The translations under genes and the position numbers were made by a program. From the NCBI RefSeq assembly GCF_900116345.1, contig NZ_FPAH01000003.1, positions 1 through 64,000 of the forward strand: 64,000 nt of DNA, given 5' to 3'. Source of the stretch: Succinivibrio dextrinosolvens (GTDB taxonomy: Bacteria > Pseudomonadota > Gammaproteobacteria > Enterobacterales > Succinivibrionaceae). This document shows, in pieces, positions 53,009 through 60,768 of this stretch (position 1 is its first letter; each line of letters starts with the position of its first letter). The notes beneath the pieces are model-generated. The model worked only from the letters and a program-made list of their open reading frames with translations, searched no databases and had not been told where the DNA came from.

Positions 53009-54865
53009 ATGAAAGCCTGTGAGATTGCAATTCTATCTGTAAAAGACGTTTTCCACGAGTGGAGAATGAGCTTTTGTGTGATGTTTGCTGTAGCTGCAAT
53101 TGCAACTCCTTTACTGCTTTTTTTCGGATTGAAGTCTGGTGTCATGAAGACTCTTGAAAATAGATTGTTGAGCAATCCATCAACGGTAGAAATCATTTCC
53201 ATGAGTGATCGCAAACTTGATGACAACTGGTTCAAAGAACAAAGAGAAGATCCTAAGGTTTCATTTGTTATTCCAAGAACAAGACGTCTTGCAGCCAGTG
53301 CTGAATTTACAAAGACAGGCGACAGTAAAAATCCCAAAAAAACACTGGATTTATATCCCTCCGCACTTGGCGACCCATTGTTAGAACACTACAGACAAAA
53401 AGCTCCATCTGAAAATGAATGTGTGCTTTCACAGGAGGCTTTTCGCAGAATCGGTGCCAACATTGGAGACACTGTTAAGGCTGTTGTTTCAAGAGATAGG
53501 GGTACAAGCAAGGTAGAGCGCGAATTTTTAGTTGTTGGTGTTCTCCCGGATGCAGCAGGTTCGGTTGCATGTGCTTATATTACTCTTGAAGAACTTGAAG
53601 AGATTGAAGCCTTTAAGGATGGAATTGCTGTTCCTAAGAGACAGTGGCAGGGAGCGGAAAGTGTTGCTTATCCTGTAATTCCAGAAGTTTTGATTATTCT
53701 TCCTGAATATCTTGATGCTGTTCGTGAGGCAATGCTGATTCAGAATACAGGATTTTCAAGAATAAAAAGACTAGATAGTCAGGAGTTAGAAGCTCTACAG
53801 CCGTTCATCTCTGAGAATAAAAAAGGGTATCTTTTAGGCACTGTTGGCAATCCTGCCTCAAAGCATGATCTTATGACTTTATGCGACAGATTCCGCGGAA
53901 GGTCAGATGTTAGCGTTATTCCTTTTACTAATGACCTATTTGTTTCTATTAAAGGACAGTCTTTTAAAACTCGTTCTCTTAAGGCATTCAAAGGAATGTT
54001 AAACGAAGAGCTTTTGTCTCTTGATCCTACGGAATTTTCTGAAACTCCGGCGATTCGAAAGGTTTATTTATCAAGAAATCTTGAAAACACATTTAAAGAC
54101 TCACCACTGGTCTGTGAAGCTATTTACAGTCAGAAAACTGATAGTGGGGAGACTATAGAAAGAAAAATATCCTTTGATGTAAGTGTTGGTTTTATTGATA
54201 GTCTTGATGATGAAACTGTTATGTTACCTATTGGTCTGCTTTCTCAATTAAGTCTTCTTCAAGTCCGAGAATTATCAGATGGAGTCAATAATTCAGGGGT
54301 AAAGGCTTTTACTTTAAAACGTCGAGGCTATACTGGCTTTAGAATGTACGCCTCTTCTTTGATGGATGTGGTTTTACTTCAGGAAAAGCTTACAAAGAGT
54401 GGAATAAAAACAAGCAGCAGAGCTGATCGTATCAGTGAAGTCCTGTCTTTGGACAAATACTTATCTCTGCTTTTTGTTCTGATTGCTGGAGCCTCAATTT
54501 TTGGTGCTACCTGCTGCCTTATTGCCAATGTTTATGCAAATGTTGAACGTAAAAGAAAGGAGCTGGCAATCCTAAGATTATTGGGCGTTAACAGTTTTGA
54601 ACTTGGTGTATTTCCTCTCGTAGGCTCCATAACCCTGACCTTAGGAGGAATAGTCCTTTCTCTGATTATTTTCTATATCTTTATGAATGTAATCAATTCG
54701 ATGTTCTCATACCAGTTAAACGGTGATGAGAAATTCTGTGATTTGAATGTGCTTCAGTCGTTAGGCGCCGTAGTAATTGCCTGTGTAATTGCAAGTATTT
54801 CTGGTCTCATGGCTTCAAGACGAATCATGAAGATTGAGCCTTCTGAGTCGTTACGTGATGAATAG
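53009..54865 (+). CDS. tagS: TagS-like FtsX/MacB-type permease
   Basis: 618 residues. One membrane helix near the N-terminus (WRMSFCVMFAVAAIATPLLLFFGLKSG), a large periplasmic domain (about 45-480), then three C-terminal helices (LFVLIAGASIFGATCCLIANVYA is the first) with the FtsX/LolC pattern VERKRKELAILRLLGVNSFELGVFPL, the coupling helix to the ATPase. The C-terminus ends ASRRIMKIEPSESLRDE, typical of the MacB/LolE family. Followed after 8 bases by the FGE-like gene. Confidence 0.75.
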   Translation: MKACEIAILSVKDVFHEWRMSFCVMFAVAAIATPLLLFFGLKSGVMKTLENRLLSNPSTVEIISMSDRKLDDNWFKEQREDPKVSFVIPRTRRLAASAEFTKTGDSKNPKKTLDLYPSALGDPLLEHYRQKAPSENECVLSQEAFRRIGANIGDTVKAVVSRDRGTSKVEREFLVVGVLPDAAGSVACAYITLEELEEIEAFKDGIAVPKRQWQGAESVAYPVIPEVLIILPEYLDAVREAMLIQNTGFSRIKRLDSQELEALQPFISENKKGYLLGTVGNPASKHDLMTLCDRFRGRSDVSVIPFTNDLFVSIKGQSFKTRSLKAFKGMLNEELLSLDPTEFSETPAIRKVYLSRNLENTFKDSPLVCEAIYSQKTDSGETIERKISFDVSVGFIDSLDDETVMLPIGLLSQLSLLQVRELSDGVNNSGVKAFTLKRRGYTGFRMYASSLMDVVLLQEKLTKSGIKTSSRADRISEVLSLDKYLSLLFVLIAGASIFGATCCLIANVYANVERKRKELAILRLLGVNSFELGVFPLVGSITLTLGGIVLSLIIFYIFMNVINSMFSYQLNGDEKFCDLNVLQSLGAVVIACVIASISGLMASRRIMKIEPSESLRDE

Positions 54866-54873
54866 GAGAAAAA

Positions 54874-56448
54874 ATGAAAATAAAAAACTTTTCTCTATTA
54901 CCTTTATTTTTAGTAACAATCTGCGCATCTGCCTTTGCTGATGAGAACAAAAATGAATGTGATTCACTAAAGATTAAAGGCCCAAACAACAGTGTCTTTG
55001 AGTTTTGCAAGGTAAAAGTTAAAGGCGGAGTTTCGTCACTTGCTGGTCAGTCTTTTATTATGGGCTCTTCTGTTGGAGACTTTAGAACTCCTCCAACTGC
55101 GGTTGTTGTTGGCGGTGCTTTTGCTGACTCAGATAGTCGTTATTACTATATTGGAAAATATGAAGTAAGTAACGCTCAGTATAAGGCTGTAACAGGTAAA
55201 GAATTTAAGGAAGGGCAGGATGATTATCCTATAACTCAGGTTACCTGGTTTGATGTTCAGAATTTTATGGATTCTTTAAATAAATATTTATATGAACATG
55301 AAATTAAGAACATGCCTAAATCTGGCTCTTATCCTGGCTATATAAGATTACCAACAGAAGAAGAATGGGAATTTGCTGCGAGAGGCGGAACTAGTGTGTC
55401 CGCAACTCTGTTTGATGCAGATACTCCATATGATGAATCTGATGATGAACTGTCTGCTTTTGAATGGTATGCAGGTCCAGAGTCGTCTCACAATAAAGTT
55501 CAGAAAATCGGCAAACTTCAGCCTAATCCCTTAGGTATTCATGACATGCTTGGTAATGTTCAGGAGATGACTGACAGTTTATATCGTGTTGAATACTATC
55601 AGGGACGTTCCGGCGGATTTGCTGCAAGAGGTGGGCATTATCTAACGGAAGATACTGATATGACATCCTCAAAGCGCTCAGAGGAACCTTTTTATATTGG
55701 CTCTGTTGATAAAGGAATGAAACCTAATGCCAAGCCAACTATGGGGTTTAGGTTGTCTATTGGAATTCCTATCATGACCGACAATAAAGCAATTGCTCAG
55801 CTGCAGAAGGACTGGGAGAGCCATCGTAAGGGGGATGGTGCCAAAATGCCTGCTGCAGTCTCTGTTTCTGATACGTCAACTAAAGAAGCAATACCTGCAA
55901 ATGAGGCATTAAAGCGCCTTGACAGAATTGGTGAAGCTTTAACCAAGGCTGGCCTGAGTGATTCTTTGAAAAATGAACTTGAAGGTACTCGTTCATCCTT
56001 ACTGGATATGGTTAATGTAAGACGTAAGGCAGATGAAGATTCCGCAAGAGTCTGGGTAAAAATTGCCTGTGAGCGCGGTATGTACTTATCCGTAAATCTT
56101 CATGGCTTTGAAGTGACGAGGAATGCACCTACAGAAAAACTGAAACAAAGAGCCGAACAGTTTGAATATAACGTTAAATCTGGACTTGAGAACTACAGCG
56201 AAATAATGGTGGAACTTGCAAAATTGCCAAAAGAAGCAGTTGTAAATGGTTTTACTGAATACGCTAAAACTATGACAAAGAAGCTTGATAAAGAAAAGCA
56301 AGGAGAGAAGAACGAAGGTAGTGAGAATCGTATTAAAGATCTAAGCGCTCAAATCGCAAAAATAGAGATTACAAAAGCACATTATCTCTATTACGAGAAG
56401 GAAAAGCGTTTTGATCCTCAAAACTGGTCTAAGGATTATCTCAAATAA
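54874..56448 (+). CDS. tagR: TagR-like secreted FGE-sulfatase domain protein with a helical tail
   Basis: 524 residues. Signal peptide about 1-22. The formylglycine-generating-enzyme fold covers about 40-305: FIMGSSVGDFRTPP, YYIGKYEVSNAQYKAVTG, GYIRLPTEEEWEFAARGG, DMLGNVQEMTDS, GGFAARGGHYLTED, PTMGFRLSIG. The catalytic cysteine of true FGE is absent from the region after AARGG, so it is probably a binding protein, as TagR of Pseudomonas is thought to be when it activates PpkA. From about 315 to the end is a charged, mostly helical extension (KNELEGTRSSLLDMV, AKLPKEAVVNGFTEYAKTM) not expected in TagR. Confidence 0.72.
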   Translation: MKIKNFSLLPLFLVTICASAFADENKNECDSLKIKGPNNSVFEFCKVKVKGGVSSLAGQSFIMGSSVGDFRTPPTAVVVGGAFADSDSRYYYIGKYEVSNAQYKAVTGKEFKEGQDDYPITQVTWFDVQNFMDSLNKYLYEHEIKNMPKSGSYPGYIRLPTEEEWEFAARGGTSVSATLFDADTPYDESDDELSAFEWYAGPESSHNKVQKIGKLQPNPLGIHDMLGNVQEMTDSLYRVEYYQGRSGGFAARGGHYLTEDTDMTSSKRSEEPFYIGSVDKGMKPNAKPTMGFRLSIGIPIMTDNKAIAQLQKDWESHRKGDGAKMPAAVSVSDTSTKEAIPANEALKRLDRIGEALTKAGLSDSLKNELEGTRSSLLDMVNVRRKADEDSARVWVKIACERGMYLSVNLHGFEVTRNAPTEKLKQRAEQFEYNVKSGLENYSEIMVELAKLPKEAVVNGFTEYAKTMTKKLDKEKQGEKNEGSENRIKDLSAQIAKIEITKAHYLYYEKEKRFDPQNWSKDYLK

Positions 56449-56463
56449 CAGGGAGCAATAAAT

Positions 56464-57147
56464 ATGTCATCTACAACTTTTGGAATTTCTTCAAAAATTA
56501 CTGCATTTGCCGTTGCTATAACCTTAGCTTTGGGAAGCTGTGGCTGCACTAACATTAAAGATGATTCAACCCGTACTAAAACCGAAGGTACCTTAGCCGG
56601 TGCTGGAATTGGTGCCGCACTTGGTGCAGGTCTGGGGGCCTTATTTGGTGGTAGTAAAGGTGCATTGGCAGGTGCTGCTATTGGTGCAGGCGTAGGTTCT
56701 TTATCTGGATATTTCTACGGTAAGCACGTTGCGGATAAAAAGGCTGAGTATGCTTCTCGAGAAGAATGGCTAGATGCCTGTATTGATCGTTCTCGTCAGG
56801 TAACAGCTGATACAAAGAAATACAATGAGCAATTGAAAAAGGACATTGCTGCTTTAGATAAAGAGACAAAGACGCTTACTGCAAAGAATGCAAAAACAGA
56901 TAAGAAAACCTTAAAAGAAGAGAGCAAAAAGATTGCTTCCCTGCAGTCTGATACAAAAAAGAATATTAGTAATCTCGAGAGTGAGGTTGAAAAGCAGAAA
57001 ACTGTTTTAGCTGATGCTAAGCAAAATGGTAATACACAGGAAGCTAAAATTTTGGATGCCGAGATCAAGAAGCTGAATGCTCAAATTAAAGAGATGAAGG
57101 AATACAACAATAAGCTTGCAAGTATTTCTGCTCGTGTTGCTGTTTAA
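56464..57147 (+). CDS. glycine-zipper lipoprotein, position of TagQ
   Basis: 227 residues. Lipobox LGSC with Cys26 (a second Cys at 28). A glycine-zipper stretch (about 43-80: AGAGIGAALGAGLGALFGGSKG and GAAIGAGVGSLSGYFYG) that would insert in or lie on the outer membrane, followed by a long Lys/Glu/Ala coiled coil (about 95-225). In P. aeruginosa TagQ is the outer-membrane lipoprotein that holds TagR; this gene has the right place (next to tagR) and type, but the sequence alone does not prove homology, so I leave the symbol blank. Confidence 0.6.
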   Translation: MSSTTFGISSKITAFAVAITLALGSCGCTNIKDDSTRTKTEGTLAGAGIGAALGAGLGALFGGSKGALAGAAIGAGVGSLSGYFYGKHVADKKAEYASREEWLDACIDRSRQVTADTKKYNEQLKKDIAALDKETKTLTAKNAKTDKKTLKEESKKIASLQSDTKKNISNLESEVEKQKTVLADAKQNGNTQEAKILDAEIKKLNAQIKEMKEYNNKLASISARVAV

Positions 57148-57156
57148 GGAGTTTGT

Positions 57157-57630
57157 ATGAGGATTTCTCATTTTATTGCTGTTTTAGGTCTGGGAGCTTT
57201 CATCTGTGGTTGTGCTACAACAGATGATCCAAGAAGCGGAGGTTTGTTCAGTTATAGTCCGACCAAATACGAAAAGAGGATTAAGGATAGAGAAGAAAGA
57301 CTTAAGAGTATTGAAGCTGAGCAGCAGAAAGAACAGGCAGAGCAGGCTAGTTTAAAGAAACAGAAGAGCTCCCTGCAAAAGGAAGTTAATTCTCTGAAGA
57401 AAAAGCTCAATTCTTCACAAACCAAGCTTGATAATAATCTTGCCAGCATGAAAAACAGCTCTAACAGTGCTGAAGTTGCGGCCTTACAGAAGAAAAGTGC
57501 TCAAATTAAAAAACAGTCAGCTCAGGTAAATGAGATTGATGATATTGAGAAAAAGAAGGCCGAAATTATAAGACTGCAAAAGGAACTTAAGAATCTGGAA
57601 TTAGAAGCTGATGCTCTAAGCAGACTTTAG
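57157..57630 (+). CDS. coiled-coil lipoprotein
   Basis: 157 residues, lipobox-like FICGC with Cys19, a short Ser/Gly/Tyr linker and then a nearly continuous coiled coil of Lys/Glu/Gln/Ser (about 45-155, with the unit LKKQKSSLQKEVNSLKKKL). It starts 9 bases after the glycine-zipper gene and resembles its coiled half in composition. It may form a bundle with it. No other motif. Confidence 0.55.
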   Translation: MRISHFIAVLGLGAFICGCATTDDPRSGGLFSYSPTKYEKRIKDREERLKSIEAEQQKEQAEQASLKKQKSSLQKEVNSLKKKLNSSQTKLDNNLASMKNSSNSAEVAALQKKSAQIKKQSAQVNEIDDIEKKKAEIIRLQKELKNLELEADALSRL

Positions 57631-57656
57631 TCCTAAGGAATTCAGGAGGAGTAGTA

Positions 57657-58718
57657 ATGATAGTAAATTTAAAGATTTTATATGTAACCACATTTATTAG
57701 CGTTATTACTCCTTCCTGTGTATATGCTGTAGATGAATCATTAGCTGTCAGAAGTTATCTTGAAAAATCTGCGTACTTAATTGATTCCTCTTCTCTTGAA
57801 TTCAATGTTGATTCGATAAGGAATTTTAGTTCAGATGCTTTTAACAGCAGTCTAAAAAAATACGATAAATATGCCTCATACATGGACAAGGAGAATTTCA
57901 CAAAAATCAAGAAGATAAATACCAGTAAGATTGGAGGAGTAGGAATGGATCTTGTTTATGACAGACAGAACAATATCCGTTGTATTCCTTTTACTGATTC
58001 TCCTGCCGATAATTGTGGAATTGAATATCAGGATATTCTGGTTGCAGTTGATCGTATAGATGTCAGAGGTGATAGCCTTGAAGAGATAGCCGAACTTATA
58101 CGAGGTGAGGTAAATACAACCGTAGAGCTGACTATAGAAAAATCTGATGGTCATATGGAGAGCTATGAGATTGAAAGATTAAATAAAGTTTATAAGGATG
58201 TTGAAAAAACAAGTGACGGTCCTGAGACTATAAAAATTAACAGATTTTCAAAAGGAGTTGCTTTATCACTGAAAAAAGAGCTTTTAAAGCTTTCAACTCC
58301 TGATGAAAAAAGAATCTTTATTGATCTTAGAGGTAACACTGGAGGCTTCTTAGAAGAAGGGGCTGAATGTGCAGCCTTGTTCCTTGAAAAAGGAAAGACA
58401 ATTTATACATATAAAAGTAAATCCGGTACAGAGGAACACAAGTCTTTAACGGATGGAATAGCGAAAGATAGAAAAGTCATCATTATCATGGATTCACTTA
58501 CAGCAAGTTCTGCTGAACTGATGATAAGTGCTTTAAAGAGCAATAATCCTAAGGTTTCAACATACGGTAAGGTCTCAGCAGGTAAATCTTTAATTCAGGA
58601 CGTTTTCAATTTAAAAGATGGATCTGTATTAAAGTTTAGCGTTGGTGAGTTGCTTTTTAAGGATCAGGATTATGGCTGGCAGGATGTTGGATTAAAGCCA
58701 GATGTAGAACAACAATGA
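57657..58718 (+). CDS. S41 family C-terminal processing peptidase (CtpA/Prc-type)
   Basis: 353 residues, signal peptide about 1-24 (ending VYA). A PDZ domain (about 95-160: GGVGMDLVYDRQNNIRCIPFTDSPADNCGIEYQDILVAV) is followed by the S41 core (about 175-345): FIDLRGNTGGFLEEG, then the Ser-Lys dyad, S284 in SLTASSAELMISAL and K310 in GKVSAGKSLIQD, 26 residues apart as in E. coli Prc. Smaller than Prc (682) and close to CtpA size. It shares the strand and spacing of the Tag-like genes, starting 26 bases after the coiled-coil lipoprotein. A periplasmic protease here might cut or mature the neighbours. Confidence 0.82.
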   Translation: MIVNLKILYVTTFISVITPSCVYAVDESLAVRSYLEKSAYLIDSSSLEFNVDSIRNFSSDAFNSSLKKYDKYASYMDKENFTKIKKINTSKIGGVGMDLVYDRQNNIRCIPFTDSPADNCGIEYQDILVAVDRIDVRGDSLEEIAELIRGEVNTTVELTIEKSDGHMESYEIERLNKVYKDVEKTSDGPETIKINRFSKGVALSLKKELLKLSTPDEKRIFIDLRGNTGGFLEEGAECAALFLEKGKTIYTYKSKSGTEEHKSLTDGIAKDRKVIIIMDSLTASSAELMISALKSNNPKVSTYGKVSAGKSLIQDVFNLKDGSVLKFSVGELLFKDQDYGWQDVGLKPDVEQQ

Positions 58719-58743
58719 ATTAAGTAAAAGTGAGGATTATCCC

Positions 58744-60735
58744 ATGAGAGTAAGTGTTCTTCAGGTGATTTTACCTTTAGCTCTTATTACATTAGGCAGT
58801 AGCCAAAGTGTATTTGCTGATGTTTCTTATTCTCTTGAATCTTCAGGTAAGGATGAAGCTTCTGCTTTGGGTAATCTCAGAATGGCTGCCTTAAGAGAAT
58901 ATGTGTCTACAGTTGTCACCAAGGATGATTTAAAGAAGAACTCAAAGGTTTTTCGTAATGAGATTTTTCTAAAAGTAAACAATCTGACCAAAACAGATGA
59001 TTCTATTGAGTACAGAAAAGAGAATAAAAAAACTTTTGCAAAGGGAACTGTTATTGTTGATGATTCTTCGATTCAGCAGATTTTATCCAATAATTCGATA
59101 TTAACCTCAATAGTAACGAAAAATACAGAAAACAGTTTATCATCTGCAAAAACGGTTAACTCAGGGGATGAATCACCTGTTCAAAGTCCTTCTTCACAAA
59201 GCTCTGCTTCTTTAGAAAGTAGTATTCCAAAGTCTGATGATACTGCTGTGACTGCATCTTTAAATGATAAGAATTCAGATAATAGCGCTGAAATCGCAAC
59301 AAATGCCCAAAATGATCTGTTAAAGGACAATTTAGATAAAAATACCTCTACTAACGAGCCAGTTTCTCAGACTGCAGACAATTCTCAGGTTCAATCTCAG
59401 ACTGCAGAAGTTGCTAATAATGGTCAGGACAATATAGATAAATCAGTTTCAGAGAATAACTCTTCTAATCTTATCCCAAAAAGTCCTGCCGAGTATTTTA
59501 AGCAAAAGGGTACTCGTGAGGAAAAAATTGCTGAGTTAAAGAAAGATCTTCAAAATGGTCATAATCCAAATGGAGACATTTATGCAGGTGGATTTGTAAT
59601 GCCTCTTTTGATCTTCTCTTTAAAGGAGAACGATCCTGATCTTGTAAAACTACTTGTAAGTAAAGGGGCTGATGTTAACAAAGAGTTTAAGGAATTTGAT
59701 GATCCTCCTGCTTCTCCTCTTTATTATTATCTCGATAAACACCAGATGGGCAAGTCAAGAGATCTTTTTAATCTTGAAATTGTAAAGATCCTTGTTGAAG
59801 GCGGTGCTGATATTGGCTACAAGAGAGGAAAGCATTCTGTAAATGAACTTATGCTTTCAAGTCCTTATGAGATTCAGTCTTATTATCTGTCACTAAGTCC
59901 AGATCTTTCGGATTATAAGGATGTTGCTTCTAAATATCTGAAGTCAGATTCTGAAAATCCTCATCATCTTGAAGTTTTCTCAAAACTGTTATCTTTAGGC
60001 TTAGATCCTAATTATATGGTAGGTAAGACTCCGTTACTGTTAAAGGCTTACGAGGATAAAGGAATCGAGTATGCGAAAGCTCTTTTGGAGAACAAAGCCA
60101 ATCCAAATATCGAATATTCAGACAAGCCAATTATATTTGAGGCTGTGAATAAAAAAGATCTGGAATTTATTAAGTTACTAGTTTCATCTGGTGCTGATAT
60201 TAACGCCGTAACTAAGAATGGAGAGACTCCTCTTCTCAGCGCAATTGAAGATTCATTGGGAATTGATTTAATTAAAGTCTTACTTGATTTAAAAGCAGAT
60301 CCAAACCTCGCAAAGAAGGATGATGATAATAAATCTCCACTTATGTACGCTATAGAACAGAAGACAGTCTCAATGGAGCTTATTGATGCTCTTATATCTC
60401 ATGGGGCTGATGTCAATGCAAAAGATACAGATGAAGGCTTTACACCTTTGCTTTATGCAATTGAATCTGGCAAGTCACCATATATAGATGTAATAAAAAA
60501 ACTTCTTGAAGCAGGGGCAGATCCAAATGTTGTGGATGATTATGGATATCCAGTGATTGCTCATGCATTTGAAGCAAAGTCCCCTGAGACAGTGAAACTC
60601 CTGATTGATAAAGGTGTTGATTTAAAAAAGGCATTAGCTTTGGTTGTGGAAGATAAGACTGTTGAACAACATCTTAAGGACGATGACGAAGCCAATTTTA
60701 ATGAAATCTTAAAATATCTTAAAGAGCATCAGTAG
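58744..60735 (+). CDS. secreted ankyrin-repeat protein B with the shared N-module
   Basis: 663 residues. Signal peptide about 1-25 (ending VFA). The N-module (26-105) begins YSLESSGKDEASALGNLRMAALREYV and is close to that of the next gene. A Ser/Asn/Gln-rich linker (106-255) with repeated SQTA and NAQN-type phrases follows, then ankyrin repeats to the end: GADVNKEFKEFDDPPASPLYYYL, GADINAVTKNGETPLLSAI, GADVNAKDTDEGFTPLLYAI, GADPNVVDDYGYPVIAHAF. The shared module resembles FlgT-N/LPP20-type folds. Co-directional with the S41 gene, 26 bases apart. Confidence 0.75.
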   Translation: MRVSVLQVILPLALITLGSSQSVFADVSYSLESSGKDEASALGNLRMAALREYVSTVVTKDDLKKNSKVFRNEIFLKVNNLTKTDDSIEYRKENKKTFAKGTVIVDDSSIQQILSNNSILTSIVTKNTENSLSSAKTVNSGDESPVQSPSSQSSASLESSIPKSDDTAVTASLNDKNSDNSAEIATNAQNDLLKDNLDKNTSTNEPVSQTADNSQVQSQTAEVANNGQDNIDKSVSENNSSNLIPKSPAEYFKQKGTREEKIAELKKDLQNGHNPNGDIYAGGFVMPLLIFSLKENDPDLVKLLVSKGADVNKEFKEFDDPPASPLYYYLDKHQMGKSRDLFNLEIVKILVEGGADIGYKRGKHSVNELMLSSPYEIQSYYLSLSPDLSDYKDVASKYLKSDSENPHHLEVFSKLLSLGLDPNYMVGKTPLLLKAYEDKGIEYAKALLENKANPNIEYSDKPIIFEAVNKKDLEFIKLLVSSGADINAVTKNGETPLLSAIEDSLGIDLIKVLLDLKADPNLAKKDDDNKSPLMYAIEQKTVSMELIDALISHGADVNAKDTDEGFTPLLYAIESGKSPYIDVIKKLLEAGADPNVVDDYGYPVIAHAFEAKSPETVKLLIDKGVDLKKALALVVEDKTVEQHLKDDDEANFNEILKYLKEHQ

Positions 60736-60768
60736 CATTTTTTATAGAGAATGACATAAGGATAAGTT

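Noticed and set aside
50130-57630. The vWA-ABC-FGE genes as an ordinary MacAB-type efflux operon
   Set aside because: No membrane fusion protein is present and the vWA and FGE-like partners match the Tag pathway set better.
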